Shown piece by piece: positions 9,164 to 20,163 of a stretch of 39,922 nucleotides of DNA. The notes beneath the pieces were generated by a model that saw only the letters and a list, made by a program, of their open reading frames with translations, ran no database searches and had not been told where the DNA came from. This DNA comes from Desulfatibacillum sp. (GTDB lineage: Bacteria; Desulfobacterota; Desulfobacteria; Desulfobacterales; Desulfatibacillaceae). The position numbers and the translations under genes are program-made. The DNA lies in assembly GCA_016342355.1 (NCBI GenBank), contig JAEINP010000045.1:1-39922 (forward strand), given 5' to 3'. Position 1 is the stretch's first letter. Each line of letters begins with the position of its first letter.

Positions 9164-10717
9164 ATGAGAATAGTTACCGGCGGCGAACTTGTGACGGAAT
9201 GCCTTGTGGACCAGGGCGTGAGATACGTATTTTCCATTATCGGCGGGCAAATGGGCACCATATACGACGCCATAGGAAAAAACCCGCATATTGATGTGAT
9301 TACCCCGCGGTCCGAAACCTCCACGGCCATCATGGCTTGCGGATATGCCGTAACCACCGGCCAGCCCGCCGTGTCCATGTGCACAGTGGGCGCCGGGGTG
9401 GTCTACGAAGTGGCTGGCCTGTTAAAGGCATGGCTCACTTACCTGCCTGTTATTTCCATTGCGCCTCAGGTCCAAAGCTACAAAATGAAGCCCAACCAGG
9501 AAAACCTCCAGGCATGCGAACAGGACGAACTTTTTGCGCCCATTACCAAATTCAACGCCATCATCTACCATTGGGAAAGAATTCCCCAACTGATTCACAG
9601 GGCCTTCCGGGAAGCCGCCACCGGCATTCCCGGACCGGTGCATCTGGATATCCCCGTGGACGTGCTGTTCAGGCATAAAATCCTTACCTCCCAACGGCGG
9701 CGGCGTATGCTGGTTCCGCCTCACCAGTCCCGATATATAGGGCCTATTTCGGGGGATGAATCCGCCCTGGAAAAGGCGGGGGAAACCCTAAAATCCGCCA
9801 AAAACCCTTTGGTCATTGTGGGCCAGGGCCTGGGAAGGCCAGGGCGATTCCCGCAGGTGCGGGAGCGCCTGGACAAACTGGGCATACCTTTCCTGGGGAC
9901 CCGCCTTTCCGGCGGGGCCTTTGACGCGGGGGATCAATTCTTTGCCGGAGACGCCCTCGGTTTTGCAAATTCCGAACCCGGAAAAAAAATCCTGGCGGAG
10001 GCGGACTGCCTCCTGGTGGTCGGCCTGGACCCGGATTCCCTAAAAATCCTGGACAGGACCAATACAGTCCCGGTCATCCAGGTGGAAACCGATCCCGCAG
10101 CCATGCTGACAGGAGACCAAACCATTCCGGTGTATGCCGACCCCGTCTCCGCCCTAAACTCCCTGGAATCCGTCCTGGCGCAAAAAAAAGGCCGCCGTCC
10201 CGTGGCCTGGAAAAACAAGGTCCTGAAAGCCGGGGACGCCATAGCCAGGGACATCCTCCAGCAAGCGGGACCGCAACTGGAAACCGCCTTCAACCTTTTG
10301 GACGGAGACTCCATAAAGGACGCCATTTTTGTGGCGGACGGCGGTCCGGCATCCTATGTACCCGCCTTTCTCAAAACCCGAAAACACGCCGGGCTCCATG
10401 TCATGGACCAGGAAGATATGTCCGGGGCGGGCCTGCCTTTCGCCATAGGCGCGGCATTGGGAAATCCCGGCCGGTCGGTGGTGCTTATTTGCGACAAGGA
10501 CTCCCTGTTCCATCACCTGCGGGAACTCCAGCCCGCCGAAGACCTTGGCGTGGGAATAACCATCCTGTGCGTGGATGAAGAACCCAACCAGGGAAACGTG
10601 GCCAACCTGGAAAAAGTGCTGGAAGGCCTGGGATGCCATGTGCACAGGGCCGGGGATAAACCAGGCATTGCCAATATCCTGCGCCATAAGGGCCAGCCCG
10701 GGGCGGTCCTGGTTTAG
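9164..10717 (+). CDS. ThDP-enzyme paralogue with degenerate cofactor-binding motif
   Basis: Paralogue of 517 residues with the same three-domain order. The PYR domain keeps the catalytic glutamate E51 (PRSETSTAIMACGYA) and a good core. In the PP domain the expected G-D-G metal motif reads CDKDSLFHHLREL: aligned with the upstream protein (ITGDGSSMYAISEL), the metal-ligand Asp is Lys445. The closing N-N is V470-D471. The ThDP-pyrophosphate/Mg site of this subunit therefore looks broken while its PYR half looks usable. One base separates the two genes (TAACATG), so translation is probably coupled and a heteromer with the first protein is likely. The start ATG is fixed by the preceding stop and GGCGGG. 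It is shorter than the neighbour because it lacks the C-terminal tail. Confidence 0.82.
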   Translation: MRIVTGGELVTECLVDQGVRYVFSIIGGQMGTIYDAIGKNPHIDVITPRSETSTAIMACGYAVTTGQPAVSMCTVGAGVVYEVAGLLKAWLTYLPVISIAPQVQSYKMKPNQENLQACEQDELFAPITKFNAIIYHWERIPQLIHRAFREAATGIPGPVHLDIPVDVLFRHKILTSQRRRRMLVPPHQSRYIGPISGDESALEKAGETLKSAKNPLVIVGQGLGRPGRFPQVRERLDKLGIPFLGTRLSGGAFDAGDQFFAGDALGFANSEPGKKILAEADCLLVVGLDPDSLKILDRTNTVPVIQVETDPAAMLTGDQTIPVYADPVSALNSLESVLAQKKGRRPVAWKNKVLKAGDAIARDILQQAGPQLETAFNLLDGDSIKDAIFVADGGPASYVPAFLKTRKHAGLHVMDQEDMSGAGLPFAIGAALGNPGRSVVLICDKDSLFHHLRELQPAEDLGVGITILCVDEEPNQGNVANLEKVLEGLGCHVHRAGDKPGIANILRHKGQPGAVLV

Positions 10718-10929
10718 CGAAAACCGGCCATGGAGTTTCGGGCTGGACAGGCTCACAACCTTCGCCCGACCAAATAGTAATTCCTATCAACTGTAGACTG
10801 TTCGCCAAATCTGTATTATTATGGCTTTTGGGAACCAGGGATTTTTGCGTTCGTTGTCACCAAGCGGCGCTGTGGACCGACATTGATTTTGGGGGATGGC
10901 AATTTCACTATCATTTCAGGAAGGTTAAT

Positions 10930-13359
10930 TTGCTCAAATATACTTTGTCCCGCGCCATATGGTCCGCCCTTATTGGTTTGCTCCTTGTTCTTCCCCAATC
11001 GGCTCTGGCGGCAACCGCCCAATTTTCCGGGGTGTATTTCACGGCCAAGGAGTCCAACCTGGGCATGCCCATCCTCCTAAAGGCCCAGATCACCAATGAT
11101 TCAGGCACCCCCCTGTCCGGTAAAACCATTTTTTTCGATATCTATTACAACGGCGCGTGGCACGAAATAAATGAGGCGGACAACGGCTACACCACCAACA
11201 CCTCAGGCATCGCCAGCATGTACTACTATGTGGAGCCCACCCTGGCCCCGGCTGATTACCAGATCCGCGCCCGCTTTGACGGCGATGGAACTTATGACAA
11301 AACATCTCTTCAAAAAGCCCTCACGGCTACCCTGGCCAACGTCACCTTCGCACTGTTCCTGAATGGCGATAACAATTTGGAACCCTACGCGGTGGATGAC
11401 TTTTATAATGAGCTATATCCTCAGGGCACAAACAAACATGTGAATATAATCGTTCTCTTTGACCGGATTTCCGGGTATTCCACAGCGCAGGGTGATTGGA
11501 AGGATACACGGTTATTTTTTGTCTCTCCGGATAGCGTGAACTCAGGAAATTATCTATACAGCAATGACTGGAGCCAATATGGCAATGAATTGAATATGGG
11601 AGATCAGGAAATCCTTAGAGTTTTTACCGAAACCGCGTTTACGGATTTCCCCGCGGAAAACAAGGTGCTGGTGATCTGGGACCATGGAAACGGATGGGAA
11701 GGGGAAACGTCAAAGGCCCTGGCCTTGGATGCGACAGACACCTCCGTTTCCGGAACAGAAGTGGAACTGCCCATGCCGCCCCAGGTGGCTGCCCGGCTGG
11801 CGGCCAAAAGAACCGCCCTTTCAGTGGAAACCACCGAGGACCGGGGGCCGATCAAGTCTATCAGCATTGATTCAAGCTCTGGCGGTGATCGCCTCAGTCT
11901 GCCGGAAGTTTCCGGGGCCATTGAGGATTCCGGCCATATGCTGGATGTCCTGGCCATGGACGCCTGCCTTATGGGCATGGTGGAAGTGGCCTATCAGGTC
12001 AAGGACGTGGCCAGGTATTATGTGGCTTCGGCAGATACCGTGGATGGCGACGGGTTTGATTATGCAAACATTGTACAAAGAATTGCCTCCGAAACCACTG
12101 CCCGAAGTCTGGCTTGGGACATGGTGGACCTCTACAAAAACTTCTATACCGACGATTCCTATCAAGCCACCCTGGCTGCCTGGGATCTTATGGATATGGA
12201 TCCCCTTTTTTCAGCCATGGAAACCCTGTCCACCACCTTCCTGGACCGGATGGATCAGATCCCCTATGCGGAACGCTCAGCCCTGCGATCCGCTACCGAA
12301 AACATGATCGATGAACAGGAATTCTATGATATCGGCTCCCTGGTCCATCACATCCAGCAGGAAATTTCCGACCCCCTGGTCAAAGCCACTGCCCAGGCCC
12401 TGGAAGACCGGATTGTGGAAGCTGTCAGAGTGAATTACTGGATTCATTCAGGAACACGCTTTGGTTACGCGTATTCCAACACCACCGGCATGACCGGCCT
12501 CACCCTTTACTGGCCCCTTGTTAGCGGTTTCAATTCAGACTATACAAACCCGAATGTGCTTAGTTACGCCAACCAGTCCTGGAACAAGGCCGTGCGTTTA
12601 CTCCTGGACGGCAAGCCCCCCACGACCAGCGTGGTCCAATGGATTACCGCCCCCCAGGCAGTAGATGATTCCTCTATTTCCATGACGTCCTTTACGGCCA
12701 CGGATCAACTTGGCAACACGGTCTATTACCAGTTTACCTTCACCCAAAGCCCCACCGGGGGAGGGGGCGGCAGCGACTCCACCAACCGCTACACATCCAC
12801 AACATACACGGACCAAGGTCTGGAACCCAATCACCAGTATTGTTACACGGTCTACGCCCACGACGGCGCAGGCAACCAGACCGGAACCACCTTCGAGGAA
12901 TGCGCCGTCACCCGGGCGCAAACGCCGGGAACGGGTATTTTTTCCGGCAACCAATGCGATTCCATAACGGTTTCCTGGGACCCCCTAAACAACCCGGAGG
13001 GCACCCAATACTATTGCGAAAACACCACCCTGGGAACCAACTCAGGCTGGATTACCACCCCCCTGTGGCAAAGCACCGGCCTTTCCAATGATAATATCTA
13101 CTCTTTCCGGGTAAAAGCCAGAAACCGTGCAAATGTGGAAACCAACTGGCGGGTCCTGGATGATTTTTCAACTGGTTTATGCACCGGGGATATCAATGAT
13201 GACAGCCACATTACCGTGGCCGACGCCATATTATGCCTCCAGGTTGCGGCGGGCATGAACCCCCAGGGAGTAAGAAAAAGTTCAGCAATTGACGCATTGC
13301 AGCAAATCGGGCTTGACGAAGCTCTCTATATTTTGCAGATTGAAGGCGATTCAAGATAG
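10930..13359 (+). CDS. Exported clostripain-family (C11) cysteine peptidase with dockerin-like tail
   Basis: Predicted exported protein of about 809 residues. A signal peptide (SALIGLLLVLPQSALA) is followed by an Ig-like domain (about 30-135), the C11 peptidase domain (about 140-550), fibronectin-III-like modules (about 560-750) and a C-terminal dockerin-like module beginning GDINDDSHITVADAIL. The catalytic His lies in LVIWDHGNGWEG and the catalytic Cys in AMDACLMGMVEVAYQV, both typical of clostripain. The start chosen is TTG at 10930, with AGGAAGG five bases upstream and a signal peptide right after; the frame stays open upstream but encodes no plausible leader. C11 peptidases cleave after basic residues and mature autocatalytically; the target here is unknown. 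An exported amidohydrolase gene follows 29 bp downstream. Confidence 0.86.
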   Translation: MLKYTLSRAIWSALIGLLLVLPQSALAATAQFSGVYFTAKESNLGMPILLKAQITNDSGTPLSGKTIFFDIYYNGAWHEINEADNGYTTNTSGIASMYYYVEPTLAPADYQIRARFDGDGTYDKTSLQKALTATLANVTFALFLNGDNNLEPYAVDDFYNELYPQGTNKHVNIIVLFDRISGYSTAQGDWKDTRLFFVSPDSVNSGNYLYSNDWSQYGNELNMGDQEILRVFTETAFTDFPAENKVLVIWDHGNGWEGETSKALALDATDTSVSGTEVELPMPPQVAARLAAKRTALSVETTEDRGPIKSISIDSSSGGDRLSLPEVSGAIEDSGHMLDVLAMDACLMGMVEVAYQVKDVARYYVASADTVDGDGFDYANIVQRIASETTARSLAWDMVDLYKNFYTDDSYQATLAAWDLMDMDPLFSAMETLSTTFLDRMDQIPYAERSALRSATENMIDEQEFYDIGSLVHHIQQEISDPLVKATAQALEDRIVEAVRVNYWIHSGTRFGYAYSNTTGMTGLTLYWPLVSGFNSDYTNPNVLSYANQSWNKAVRLLLDGKPPTTSVVQWITAPQAVDDSSISMTSFTATDQLGNTVYYQFTFTQSPTGGGGGSDSTNRYTSTTYTDQGLEPNHQYCYTVYAHDGAGNQTGTTFEECAVTRAQTPGTGIFSGNQCDSITVSWDPLNNPEGTQYYCENTTLGTNSGWITTPLWQSTGLSNDNIYSFRVKARNRANVETNWRVLDDFSTGLCTGDINDDSHITVADAILCLQVAAGMNPQGVRKSSAIDALQQIGLDEALYILQIEGDSR

Positions 13360-13388
13360 AGGGTGGACATTTTAATTGGAGGAAAACC

Positions 13389-14876
13389 ATGAATCGCCGA
13401 CAATTCCTGGCCATGACCACGGCCGCCAGCAGTGCCTTGCTGCTGGGTTCCTGCGCTACCACAACCAACCGCTACCAACTGCCCGAGGCTTTTACCAGAC
13501 CGGATGAAAAACTTGCCCTGACCAACGTATCCATTGTGGATGTCCAAACCGGGACTATCCGCCGGGAGAATTGCATTCTCATTCAACAGGGACGAATCGC
13601 CGGGTTATTCACCAGGGAGCAATGGCCTTCCATCCAGGCGGACCGCGAGATGGACCTGCACGGCGCCTATGTGATGCCCGGCCTCATCAACGCCCATTGC
13701 CATATGACAGCGCCCTGCGGCATTGCGGTGGGTCCTTCGGCCTTGTTTTCCTACAAACGGCAGGTGGAGCGCAACGCCGAGGAATGCGTCAAGCACGGGG
13801 TGACCACGGTCCGTGACATGCTTTCCGTGGCCGACTGGGTCTCCGGCATCCAATGGCTCCAGGACCGCATCGACCGGGGCAAGATCGCCGGACCGCGTAT
13901 TCTCCGATCGGTCGCCATTGACATTAACAACGGCTACGGGGACATGCTCACCAATTTTTCCACCTGGGAGTCCTGGTACAATGTGGGCAGCATCAAGGAA
14001 GCCAAAAAGGCCGTCCGGTCCGCCGCAGCCCATGGCGCCGACACCATCAAGCTGTTCCAGCAGGAAACCAAACTTCTTATGCCCTGCGATGACATGCCCC
14101 TCATGGACCGGGAAACCGTGGCCGCCGTGTGCGAGGAAGCAGCCCGGAGCGGCCTGCCCGTCGCCATGCACCACATGGAACTGGGCGGCCTTTCCAAAGG
14201 CCTGTATGGCGGGGTAACCACCCTGGAGCATATGGTTTGCGATGGCCCCATACCGGACGAAGCCATAGAAAAGCTGCTGGAAAACGAAACCTTTATGGTT
14301 CCCACAATCACCATTCCCTATGGCTACGCCTATCCCATGAACGGGGATGAAAACTGGGGAACGGAAAGCACCACCTTTTATGAAAACCTACGGGCGGACA
14401 CACTGCCTGGTTTTCTTGAGGAATTTTGCGAGCCAACCTTTGCCGAGGGCACCATGGGCTTTTACCACAAATATTCCGATCCGAAATCCTATGAAAAACG
14501 CCATATCATCCCTTGGGTCTGTCCGAAAATTTTCAATGCCTTCGCCAACCAGGGCGTTGAGAATATAAAAACCCTGTACCAGGCTGGAGTCAAGTTCGGC
14601 TGCGGAAACGATGGGGGGGTTCCTTTTGTCTTTCCCGGCAATCTGGGCTTTGAAATGCTGCTCCTGGAAGAGGCCGGGCTAAAAACCGCCGATATTCTGA
14701 AAATGGCCACCATCAATAACGCCCATGTAATTGGCATGGAAAAGGATCTGGGCGCTGTGGAAACCAACAAAATCGCCGATCTGGCGGTGTTTGCACACAA
14801 CCCTCTGGAAACCGCAGGCAACGCTCTTAAACCCGCCATGGTTTTCCAGGCTGGACAGGTTGTTTTCCAGGCATAA
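13389..14876 (+). CDS. Exported metal-dependent amidohydrolase
   Basis: Amidohydrolase-superfamily TIM-barrel hydrolase of 495 residues. The N-terminus NRRQFLAMTTAASSALLLGS followed by Cys looks like a Tat signal combined with a lipobox, so the enzyme is probably folded and metallated before export and then membrane-anchored. Metal ligands are visible: HCH in LINAHCHMTAP, the lysine in ADTIKLFQQ, the His region in VAMHHMELGG, LEHMV, and the Asp in KFGCGNDGG. The arrangement recalls imidazolonepropionase-like and prolidase-like amidohydrolases. The substrate is unknown. GGAGG lies seven bases before the ATG. It follows the peptidase gene closely, which could point to joint extracellular peptide breakdown; this is inference. 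Confidence 0.87.
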   Translation: MNRRQFLAMTTAASSALLLGSCATTTNRYQLPEAFTRPDEKLALTNVSIVDVQTGTIRRENCILIQQGRIAGLFTREQWPSIQADREMDLHGAYVMPGLINAHCHMTAPCGIAVGPSALFSYKRQVERNAEECVKHGVTTVRDMLSVADWVSGIQWLQDRIDRGKIAGPRILRSVAIDINNGYGDMLTNFSTWESWYNVGSIKEAKKAVRSAAAHGADTIKLFQQETKLLMPCDDMPLMDRETVAAVCEEAARSGLPVAMHHMELGGLSKGLYGGVTTLEHMVCDGPIPDEAIEKLLENETFMVPTITIPYGYAYPMNGDENWGTESTTFYENLRADTLPGFLEEFCEPTFAEGTMGFYHKYSDPKSYEKRHIIPWVCPKIFNAFANQGVENIKTLYQAGVKFGCGNDGGVPFVFPGNLGFEMLLLEEAGLKTADILKMATINNAHVIGMEKDLGAVETNKIADLAVFAHNPLETAGNALKPAMVFQAGQVVFQA

Positions 14877-14896
14877 ATCTTTCTTGTTGGTGCAAA

Positions 14897-14923
14897 GGGG
14901 CATCCTGATTTCCAGGATACCCC
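14897..14923 (+). other. Hairpin after the amidohydrolase gene
   Basis: A stem GGGG-c-ATCCTG with CAGGAT-a-CCCC and a five-base loop lies 20 bp after the stop codon. There is no T-run, so it is either a weak terminator or a 3'-end stabiliser. Confidence 0.45.
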
Positions 14924-14961
14924 CCTAATTCAAATCTACTTTTGTGAACGCAACTTGGTAT
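14921..14961. repeat. 41-bp dispersed repeat, copy 1
   Basis: The 41 bases beginning CCCCCTAATTC are repeated at 26573-26613 with one mismatch. Both copies lie in gene-free DNA. The rest of the 14962-15103 spacer shows nothing recognisable. Confidence 0.85.
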
Positions 14962-15103
14962 GAATGCGTGCTATTTGGCGTTTTCCCCTGACATTGAGGG
15001 GGGTGACGCCCTTCATAGCCCCGCCCCGAGTTTTTCATTGCAAAAAATACCCGATTCCTTTTAAATAGATGTCACGCAAGAGAGTGATTGAGGTCTTTGT
15101 TTT

Positions 15104-15141
15104 GGGAATCCGGGTGAGAACAAACCGGGATTCCCCTTTTT
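15104..15141 (+). terminator. Rho-independent terminator
   Basis: Stem GGGAATCC (15104-15111) with GGATTCCC (15128-15135), extended inside by three pairs after a G-G mismatch, followed by a five-T run. It lies in the convergent spacer and reads for the plus-strand peptidase-amidohydrolase unit. Confidence 0.65.
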
Positions 15142-15218
15142 AATGGCCCCGGGTCATAAAACAGGACATCAAATATCCAGGAGACAGCTCCGGGTAAGCG
15201 CCTCTTGGCGTTCCCGCC

Positions 15219-16025
15219 CTATTGCTTTACGGCGCTCATAATCAACCACCGGCGGGAGTCATGATGGCAATGGATGCCCGAAAACCCCCGCGCCTCCAAC
15301 GTTTGGCCCAGGCCTTGGGAAGTAAAACCCTTTACGCCCATGGTTTGGGAGTAGATTTCCCGCACCGCCCCCAAAAGCCCCTCACCCTTGCGAACAGCAG
15401 CTACGGTAAAACAGCCCCCCGGCGCCAAAACCCGGCTCACCTCGTCCAGGGCCTTGTTTGAATCGGGAAACAAATGCAAAGCCCCGCAGCAGTTGACGGC
15501 TTCAAAGCTCTCGTCTTCAAAGGGCAGGTCCAGGGCGCTGGCCCTCACGTAAAGCACGTTGTCCAGTCCTTGCTTTTTGGCCTGCTTTGCGCCCCAGCGG
15601 AGCATGGGGGCCGAAAGATCCAAACCCACCACCCTGCCATTGCCCATGATTTTAGCAAAAGCGCGGGTGTAAATCCCGGGGCCGCAAGCCAGATCCAAAA
15701 CAGAATCGGCATTGGCGATATTTGCCGCCTTGCCGATCAGGCGGGCCTCCTTGTCAAAGGAGATGCCCAGGGCCAGGGCTGCAGCCAGGCTTCTTCTCCA
15801 AAAACGGCTTTCATACACGCTGACAATGGCGGGCGATTCCATAAAAAACTGGGCCACGCTTTTGCTCAAGTGAAGTTCCGGCGCCAAATCGATAAAACCA
15901 TGCCGAACGGGAAACCGCTCCCCGCAAACCCGGCAGGTGAAAAAATCCTTTTCATCGCGGTTGACAGAGCAGTACCCCCCCTTGCATGACGGACAACGAA
16001 TAAGGTTTTCCGTAATCCTTTCCAT
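15219..16025 (-). CDS. Class I SAM-dependent methyltransferase with zinc-ribbon N-terminus
   Basis: Methyltransferase of 268 residues. The first 45 residues form a Trm112-like zinc ribbon with CPSC and CRVC pairs. The Rossmann-fold methyltransferase domain (about 95-235) has motif I VLDLACGPGIYTRAFA, the acidic end of strand 2 in VVGLDLSAPML, ALDLPFEDESFEAV and the post-I motif VLAPGGCF. The layout resembles RlmA-type rRNA and UbiE-like small-molecule methyltransferases; the substrate is unknown. GGAGGGGG precedes the ATG. It follows ahcY on the same strand but is separated by a terminator, so it may be expressed separately or by read-through. The link to methyl-cycle genes is suggestive, because AhcY removes the product of such enzymes. 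Confidence 0.87.
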   Translation of the reverse strand: MERITENLIRCPSCKGGYCSVNRDEKDFFTCRVCGERFPVRHGFIDLAPELHLSKSVAQFFMESPAIVSVYESRFWRRSLAAALALGISFDKEARLIGKAANIANADSVLDLACGPGIYTRAFAKIMGNGRVVGLDLSAPMLRWGAKQAKKQGLDNVLYVRASALDLPFEDESFEAVNCCGALHLFPDSNKALDEVSRVLAPGGCFTVAAVRKGEGLLGAVREIYSQTMGVKGFTSQGLGQTLEARGFSGIHCHHDSRRWLIMSAVKQ

Positions 16026-16050
16026 ACCCCCTCCTGGTTTTGGCAGGAAT

Positions 16051-16083
16051 TAAAAAACCCGGAAGGCCGATTGCCTTCCGGGT
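16051..16083 (-). terminator. Rho-independent terminator of ahcY
   Basis: A perfect 11-bp stem ACCCGGAAGGC/GCCTTCCGGGT with a five-base loop, followed on the minus strand by a run of six T. It separates ahcY from the methyltransferase gene. Confidence 0.85.
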
Positions 16084-16156
16084 AATGCTGTGGCTCACAG
16101 CGGCCTCGCTATGCGACGGACCAGCCTCCGATTTCAAACAAGGCCGGTTTGTATTT

Positions 16157-17566
<1,410 letters not shown>

Positions 17567-17671
17567 CTTGGGCTCCTGTCAGTCGTGTTCTTATTGGTTT
17601 TGTCCCTGGCGGCTTTCGGCAGGCATCTCCCGCGCCCTGCCCTGCCAAGGGTAATCTTTTTAAAATAATGC

Positions 17672-18853
17672 CTATGCCGCTTTTTGCAAGGACTCAACTT
17701 TGTCGGTTTTTTCCCAGGGAAAAATCTCCCGGCCAAAATGGCCGTACCGGGCCGACCGTTGATAAGACCATCCATTGGGATGAAGCAGGTCCAGGCCCTG
17801 GATAATACCGGCGGGCCTGAAATCAAAAATCTCCCCGGACTCCAGAATAGCCTGAATTTTCTCCTCGGACACCTTGCCCGTGCCGTAGGTGTCCACATTG
17901 ATGCTCATGGGTCTGGCCACGCCAATGGCGTAAGCCACCTGGATTTCGCATTTGTCCGCCAAGCCTGCGGCCACAATGTTCTTGGCGGCGTACCGGGAAA
18001 AGTAGGCTGCGGAACGGTCCACCTTGGAAGGGTCCTTGCCGGAAAACGCCCCGCCCCTGTGGCTGCCAACGCCGCCGTAGGTGTCCACAATGATCTTGCG
18101 CCCGGTCAGGCCGGCGTCCGCCCAGGGGCCGCCCAAAATGAACTTGCCCGTGGGATTGATGAAAAAACGGGTGTCAGAACGCAAAAGGCCGGTAGGTTCC
18201 AAAATCTCCTGGACTTCCTTCACAATATCTTCCCGGATCTGATCCAGGGAAACGTCGTCTGTCTGGTGCGAAACCACCACACCGGTAATGTGATCCGGCC
18301 GCCCGTCCACATACTTGACCGAAACCTGAGACTTGGAATCAGGACGCAAATAACCCAAGCGGCCCGATTTCCTGGCAACTTCCAGGTGACGCAAAATCCT
18401 GTGGGAAAAAGCAATGGGAGTGGGCATCAGTTCAGGCGTTTCATTGGTGGCGTACCCGAACATCATACCCTGATCTCCGGCGCCCTGTTCCGTAAAAAGC
18501 CCCTCTCCCTCGGTCACGCCCTGAGAAATATCCGGCGACTGACCGTGAATATGAGTGCTGTAATGGAATGCCTGGTCCCAAAAAAGCAGCTCTTCCCGGT
18601 TGTATCCAATATCCCGGACAACCTGGCGGGCAATGGCTTCCGTGTCAATTTCCTCCCAGGCGCCGCAAGTGATCTCCCCGGCTGTGATAATGGAGTCGTG
18701 GGCCGCCATGGTCTCGCAGGCGACCCGGCTCCGAGAATCTTTTGCCAAGCAAGCATCAAGAATAGCGTCAGAAATCTGATCACAAATTTTGTCAGGATGG
18801 CCCTCGCTCACGGACTCCGAGGTAAACACATGATCTGCGGTAATCTTACTCAT
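17672..18853 (-). CDS. metK: S-adenosylmethionine synthetase
   Basis: Methionine adenosyltransferase of 393 residues that makes SAM from ATP and methionine in the cytosol. Signatures: [20 protein letters not shown] at the N-terminus (methionine and ATP binding), [10 protein letters not shown], and the phosphate-binding [19 protein letters not shown]. The ATG at 18853 is chosen because AGGAG lies nine bases upstream; an in-frame TTG two codons earlier sits almost on the ribosome site. It is followed on the same strand by ahcY, which fits the activated methyl cycle. The upstream spacer (18854-19145) shows no recognisable SAM riboswitch. Confidence 0.97.
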   Translation of the reverse strand: MSKITADHVFTSESVSEGHPDKICDQISDAILDACLAKDSRSRVACETMAAHDSIITAGEITCGAWEEIDTEAIARQVVRDIGYNREELLFWDQAFHYSTHIHGQSPDISQGVTEGEGLFTEQGAGDQGMMFGYATNETPELMPTPIAFSHRILRHLEVARKSGRLGYLRPDSKSQVSVKYVDGRPDHITGVVVSHQTDDVSLDQIREDIVKEVQEILEPTGLLRSDTRFFINPTGKFILGGPWADAGLTGRKIIVDTYGGVGSHRGGAFSGKDPSKVDRSAAYFSRYAAKNIVAAGLADKCEIQVAYAIGVARPMSINVDTYGTGKVSEEKIQAILESGEIFDFRPAGIIQGLDLLHPNGWSYQRSARYGHFGREIFPWEKTDKVESLQKAA

Positions 18854-19145
18854 GGACAATTCTCCTAATAATGGACATATTTTGGCAATGGAAGCAACGG
18901 GCCAAGGGTATACGCTATCTGTCGGGCAAGGAATATGTCCCTGGAGAAGTTGTACAAATTGGTCACTATGCCTCTAATCTTTGCCGGTCCCAATTTATGG
19001 AAAGGCAACAAAAGAGATTGAATTCACAATAAAACCGGCGGAATCCGTACCATGATTAGACCCGGCTGTCAAGGCGCCCGTCCGGTTTAGCGGGTTGGGA
19101 TGCGGTTGGGCTTGCGCCCGGATTTCCGTTAGGGTAGAATAAGGT

Positions 19146-20030
19146 ATGGAAACCTTTAAGATACTGATAGCAGGCAACCAGGGCCAATTGGGAGCCCAAT
19201 GCGTTCGGGTATTCTATCCCGTCCATGAAATACATGGGTTTACCTCGGATAAACTTGATATTCGTGACAAACAGGCCGTGGATGGGTGCATCAGGGATAT
19301 CAGACCGGATTTTGTCATAAATTGTGCGGCCTTTACTGCGGTAGACACCTGCGAAACCCATTTTCAAGAGGCCTGGGAGGTTAATGCGGTTGGGCCGGAA
19401 AATCTGGCCCGGGCGGTTCGCCGCTACGGAGGCGCCCTGGTGCATGTCTCCACCGACTACGTGTTTGACGGGACCAAACATATTCCCGCCCCGTACACGG
19501 AGGAGGACGCCCCCAATCCCCTTTCCGCCTATGGAGAAAGCAAGCTGGCCGGGGAAGAAGCAATCCGCACTCTATGCCCCAACCATATCATCGTGCGTAC
19601 CGCCTGGCTGTACGGAATGGATGGCCGAAACTTCCTGAAAACCATGCTCAGGCTTTGCCTGGAAAGCCCCAGTGCTCCCCGGAAAGTAGTGGACGACCAG
19701 CACGGGTCCCCCACCTGGGCCTACACCCTGGCCAAACAAATCAAAACTCTGGTTGAGTCCGGTGAAACAGGTCTTTTTCACGCCACAGCCCAAGGGCATT
19801 GCACATGGTTTGAGCTGGCGGAGTATTTCTTAACGGAAATGAGGGTGAAACATATTCTTTTGCCCTGCTCAACCCGGGAGTATCCCACACCAGCGATCCG
19901 CCCTGCCAATTCCATCCTGGAGAACAAACGCCTCAAGGAACTGAATCTGGATTGCATGAACCCCTGGCAAGAAGAAGTGGACGCCTTTGTAAAGGCCCAC
20001 AAAAAGCAATTGCTGAAATCCGCCCCGTAA
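19146..20030 (+). CDS. rfbD: RmlD-type dTDP-4-dehydrorhamnose reductase family protein
   Basis: Extended short-chain dehydrogenase of 294 residues, the normal length for RfbD/RmlD, which reduces dTDP-4-keto-L-rhamnose with NAD(P)H. Visible motifs: the nucleotide-binding loop ILIAGNQGQLG, INCAAFTAVDTCE, the active-site strand LVHVSTDYVFDG, catalytic YGESK, and RTAWLYG. Other rhamnose genes (rfbA, B, C) are absent from the window, so the exact substrate is not proven. It diverges from metK. The RmlD fold is also that of the animal regulatory subunit of methionine adenosyltransferase (MAT2B), but the preserved catalytic motif favours an enzyme. The Shine-Dalgarno match (AAGG) is close to the ATG and weak. 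Confidence 0.83.
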   Translation: METFKILIAGNQGQLGAQCVRVFYPVHEIHGFTSDKLDIRDKQAVDGCIRDIRPDFVINCAAFTAVDTCETHFQEAWEVNAVGPENLARAVRRYGGALVHVSTDYVFDGTKHIPAPYTEEDAPNPLSAYGESKLAGEEAIRTLCPNHIIVRTAWLYGMDGRNFLKTMLRLCLESPSAPRKVVDDQHGSPTWAYTLAKQIKTLVESGETGLFHATAQGHCTWFELAEYFLTEMRVKHILLPCSTREYPTPAIRPANSILENKRLKELNLDCMNPWQEEVDAFVKAHKKQLLKSAP

Positions 20031-20048
20031 CCCGCTCCACCTTAAAAC

Positions 20049-20072
20049 GGAATGATCCCATTCCTTTTGTTT
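20049..20072 (+). terminator. Terminator between rfbD and the convergent DUF3786 gene
   Basis: Six-bp stem GGAATG/CATTCC with loop ATCC is followed by TTTTGTTT and preceded by AAAA, so it could act in both directions. The stem is short. Confidence 0.6.
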
Positions 20073-20163
20073 GGCGCGCTGTCTCCGGGTTTGTTCGGTC
20101 TTGGCTTTCCTGGGGGAGGGCCTTTTGAAACCCATACACCTATTAATAGGATCGTCGCCCATT

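Noticed and set aside
17567-17671. Possible SAH riboswitch upstream of ahcY
   Set aside because: A GGCAGG/CCTGCC hairpin is present but the conserved SAH-aptamer blocks are not visible.
17684-18868. Long plus-strand frame opposite metK
   Set aside because: Shadow frame; metK is certain on the other strand.
18854-19145. Possible SAM riboswitch upstream of metK
   Set aside because: No recognisable SAM-I, SAM-II or related core could be found; a covariance-model scan would decide.
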